Notes under the pieces: generated by a model
What the model was told of the DNA's origin: nothing
The model's input: the letters and a program-made list of their open reading frames with translations, nothing else
Databases searched by the model: none
In this document: piece after piece, positions 5,086 to 5,798 of the stretch
How the letters are laid out: each line of letters opens with the position of its first letter
Numbering within the stretch: position 1 is the stretch's first letter
Made by a program: the position numbers and the translations under genes
DNA from: Nitrosarchaeum sp.
GTDB taxonomy: Archaea > Thermoproteota > Nitrososphaeria > Nitrososphaerales > Nitrosopumilaceae
Assembly: GCA_013140415.1 (NCBI GenBank)
Contig: JABFSW010000066.1
Span: 1 to 5,798 of the forward strand
Reading direction: 5' to 3'
DNA length: 5,798 bases

Positions 5086-5726
5086 AATACACCCTCTTCA
5101 GCTTCTGGTGGAATTCCTATTTTTTCAACAAATATTTCACCACACAAATCTCTTCTTTTTGGCATTCCCCTCTTCATTTTATGAAATGTAACTGTCATAT
5201 CACTTTGTACAAAGACATTTGCAGTTTCTCCATTATCAGGATTAACTCCAGACGGGATATCAACGGCAATTTTAAAGCAATTTGAATCATTAATGTATTT
5301 TATTGCACTTGCATATGGTTCTCTTATTTCTCCAGAAATTCCAGTTCCCAGAATTCCATCCACAATTATGTCTGGAGTGAAATCAAGATTATCCATGTCA
5401 GATATCAATTTAACAGATGACATTTTTTCCAGTAGTGACCAATTCCACTTACTTTCTTCAGTTTTGATTTTATCTGGAGTTCCAAGTAAAACTACTACAA
5501 CTTTGGAACCATAACCTGCGAGATGTCTAGCCATAACTAATCCATCCCCACCATTATTTCCCAATCCAACAAAAATCAAAATATTCTTTGATTCAAGAGT
5601 ATCAAATTTTTCTGCCAGTCTTTTAACGGCTATAGCACCAGCATTCTCCATCATAAATTTTTTCAAAAAACCCATGCGATGTCCATTATTTTCTATTTGC
5701 ATCATTTGCTCTACAGATATTTCCAT
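5082..5726 (-). CDS. nnrE: NAD(P)H-hydrate epimerase, stand-alone YjeF N-terminal domain
   Basis: NnrE interconverts the R and S forms of NAD(P)H hydrate (NAD(P)HX), damaged cofactors that a dehydratase (NnrD) then repairs. The 214-aa protein is a Rossmann-like single domain. It has MENAG (26-30), the glycine-rich nucleotide loop GLGNNGGDGLVMARHL (54-69), VDGILGTG (122-129) with the conserved Asp123, AVDIPSGVNPDNGE (154-167), and DMTVTFHKMKRGM (176-188). Many archaea and bacteria carry this domain fused to the NnrD dehydratase in a protein of about 450-500 aa. Here the frame ends after the epimerase domain and runs straight into the MBL-fold gene through a GTGA overlap, so the dehydratase must be elsewhere or missing. 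The ATG start agrees with the family N-terminus (MEISVEQMMQIE). It is the first gene of the minus-strand operon; no Shine-Dalgarno site precedes it, suggesting a leaderless start. Confidence 0.93.
   Translation of the reverse strand: MEISVEQMMQIENNGHRMGFLKKFMMENAGAIAVKRLAEKFDTLESKNILIFVGLGNNGGDGLVMARHLAGYGSKVVVVLLGTPDKIKTEESKWNWSLLEKMSSVKLISDMDNLDFTPDIIVDGILGTGISGEIREPYASAIKYINDSNCFKIAVDIPSGVNPDNGETANVFVQSDMTVTFHKMKRGMPKRRDLCGEIFVEKIGIPPEAEEGVL
5090..5096 (-). promoter_or_regulatory. Shine-Dalgarno-like site for the MBL-fold gene
   Basis: The minus strand reads GAGGGTG with four bases (TATT) before the GTG start at 5085. It lies inside the 3' end of nnrE. It supports the GTG as the true start, because the next in-frame ATG is ten codons downstream and would cut into the conserved first beta strand. 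Confidence 0.5.
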
Positions 5727-5745
5727 AATTAGAATACAATAGAAG

Positions 5746-5753
5746 TAAAATAA
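5746..5753 (-). promoter_or_regulatory. TATA-like element of the nnrE-MBL-cobT operon
   Basis: The minus strand reads TTATTTTA 20-27 bases upstream of the nnrE ATG. The spacing is slightly short but compatible with a leaderless transcript beginning at the start codon. The rest of 5727-5798 is A/T-rich and shows no gene. Other A/T-rich boxes (for example near 5769-5777) could serve this operon or a rightward gene beyond the window. Confidence 0.35.
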
Positions 5754-5798
5754 GAGCTTTGGTAAACGATTTATCCTAGGTTTTATTCATACACAAAC

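Noticed and set aside
4966..5514. Plus-strand frames at 4966-5184 and 5293-5514
   Set aside because: Both are antisense to the conserved MBL and nnrE coding sequences and show no independent support.

Overview
The window looks like a piece of an AT-rich genome of an ammonia-oxidising archaeon of the Nitrososphaerota (Thaumarchaeota), probably a Nitrosopumilus-like lineage. The evidence is archaeal-type ribosomal proteins uS13 and uS4 adjacent in the order S13-S4, an archaeal-family CobT, strong use of AGA, ATA and A/T-ending codons, and TATA-box-like sequences about 26-33 bases ahead of genes that have no Shine-Dalgarno site (leaderless transcription). The lineage is inferred from remembered family resemblance, not from a search.

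Layout. Positions 1-427 hold no large gene. A minus-strand gene may begin at position 18 and run off the left edge, with a good TATA-like box at 44-51. Diverging from it is a 50-codon cysteine-rich reading frame (121-273, +) that looks like a small zinc-binding protein. Positions 274-427 appear to be the upstream region of the ribosomal genes. On the plus strand follow rps13 (428-1006, TTG start, with an unusual Ala/Pro/Lys tail built on a 21-bp tandem repeat), rps4 (1016-1579) and, after 77 bases, glmS (1657-3417). Converging on glmS and overlapping its 3' end by 14 bases is a minus-strand operon read from right to left: nnrE (5726-5082), a metallo-beta-lactamase-fold hydrolase (5085-4480) and cobT (4483-3404). 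Both internal junctions are 4-base GTGA overlaps.

How the genes work together. rps13 and rps4 encode small-subunit proteins and form a translation unit. glmS makes glucosamine-6-phosphate, the entry to UDP-GlcNAc and so to surface glycans. The minus-strand operon joins NAD(P)HX repair (NnrE), an ETHE1/glyoxalase-II-like hydrolase of unknown substrate, and CobT, which activates the lower-ligand base of cobalamin using nicotinate mononucleotide. A nicotinamide-nucleotide theme linking the first and last gene is an inference only.

Most of the window is housekeeping. I see no clear new defence, mobile or CRISPR system. The points most worth a second look are the cysteine-rich small frame, the repeat-built S13 tail, the inverted repeat on the rps13 start codon, and the three-gene overlapped operon with a stand-alone epimerase domain.
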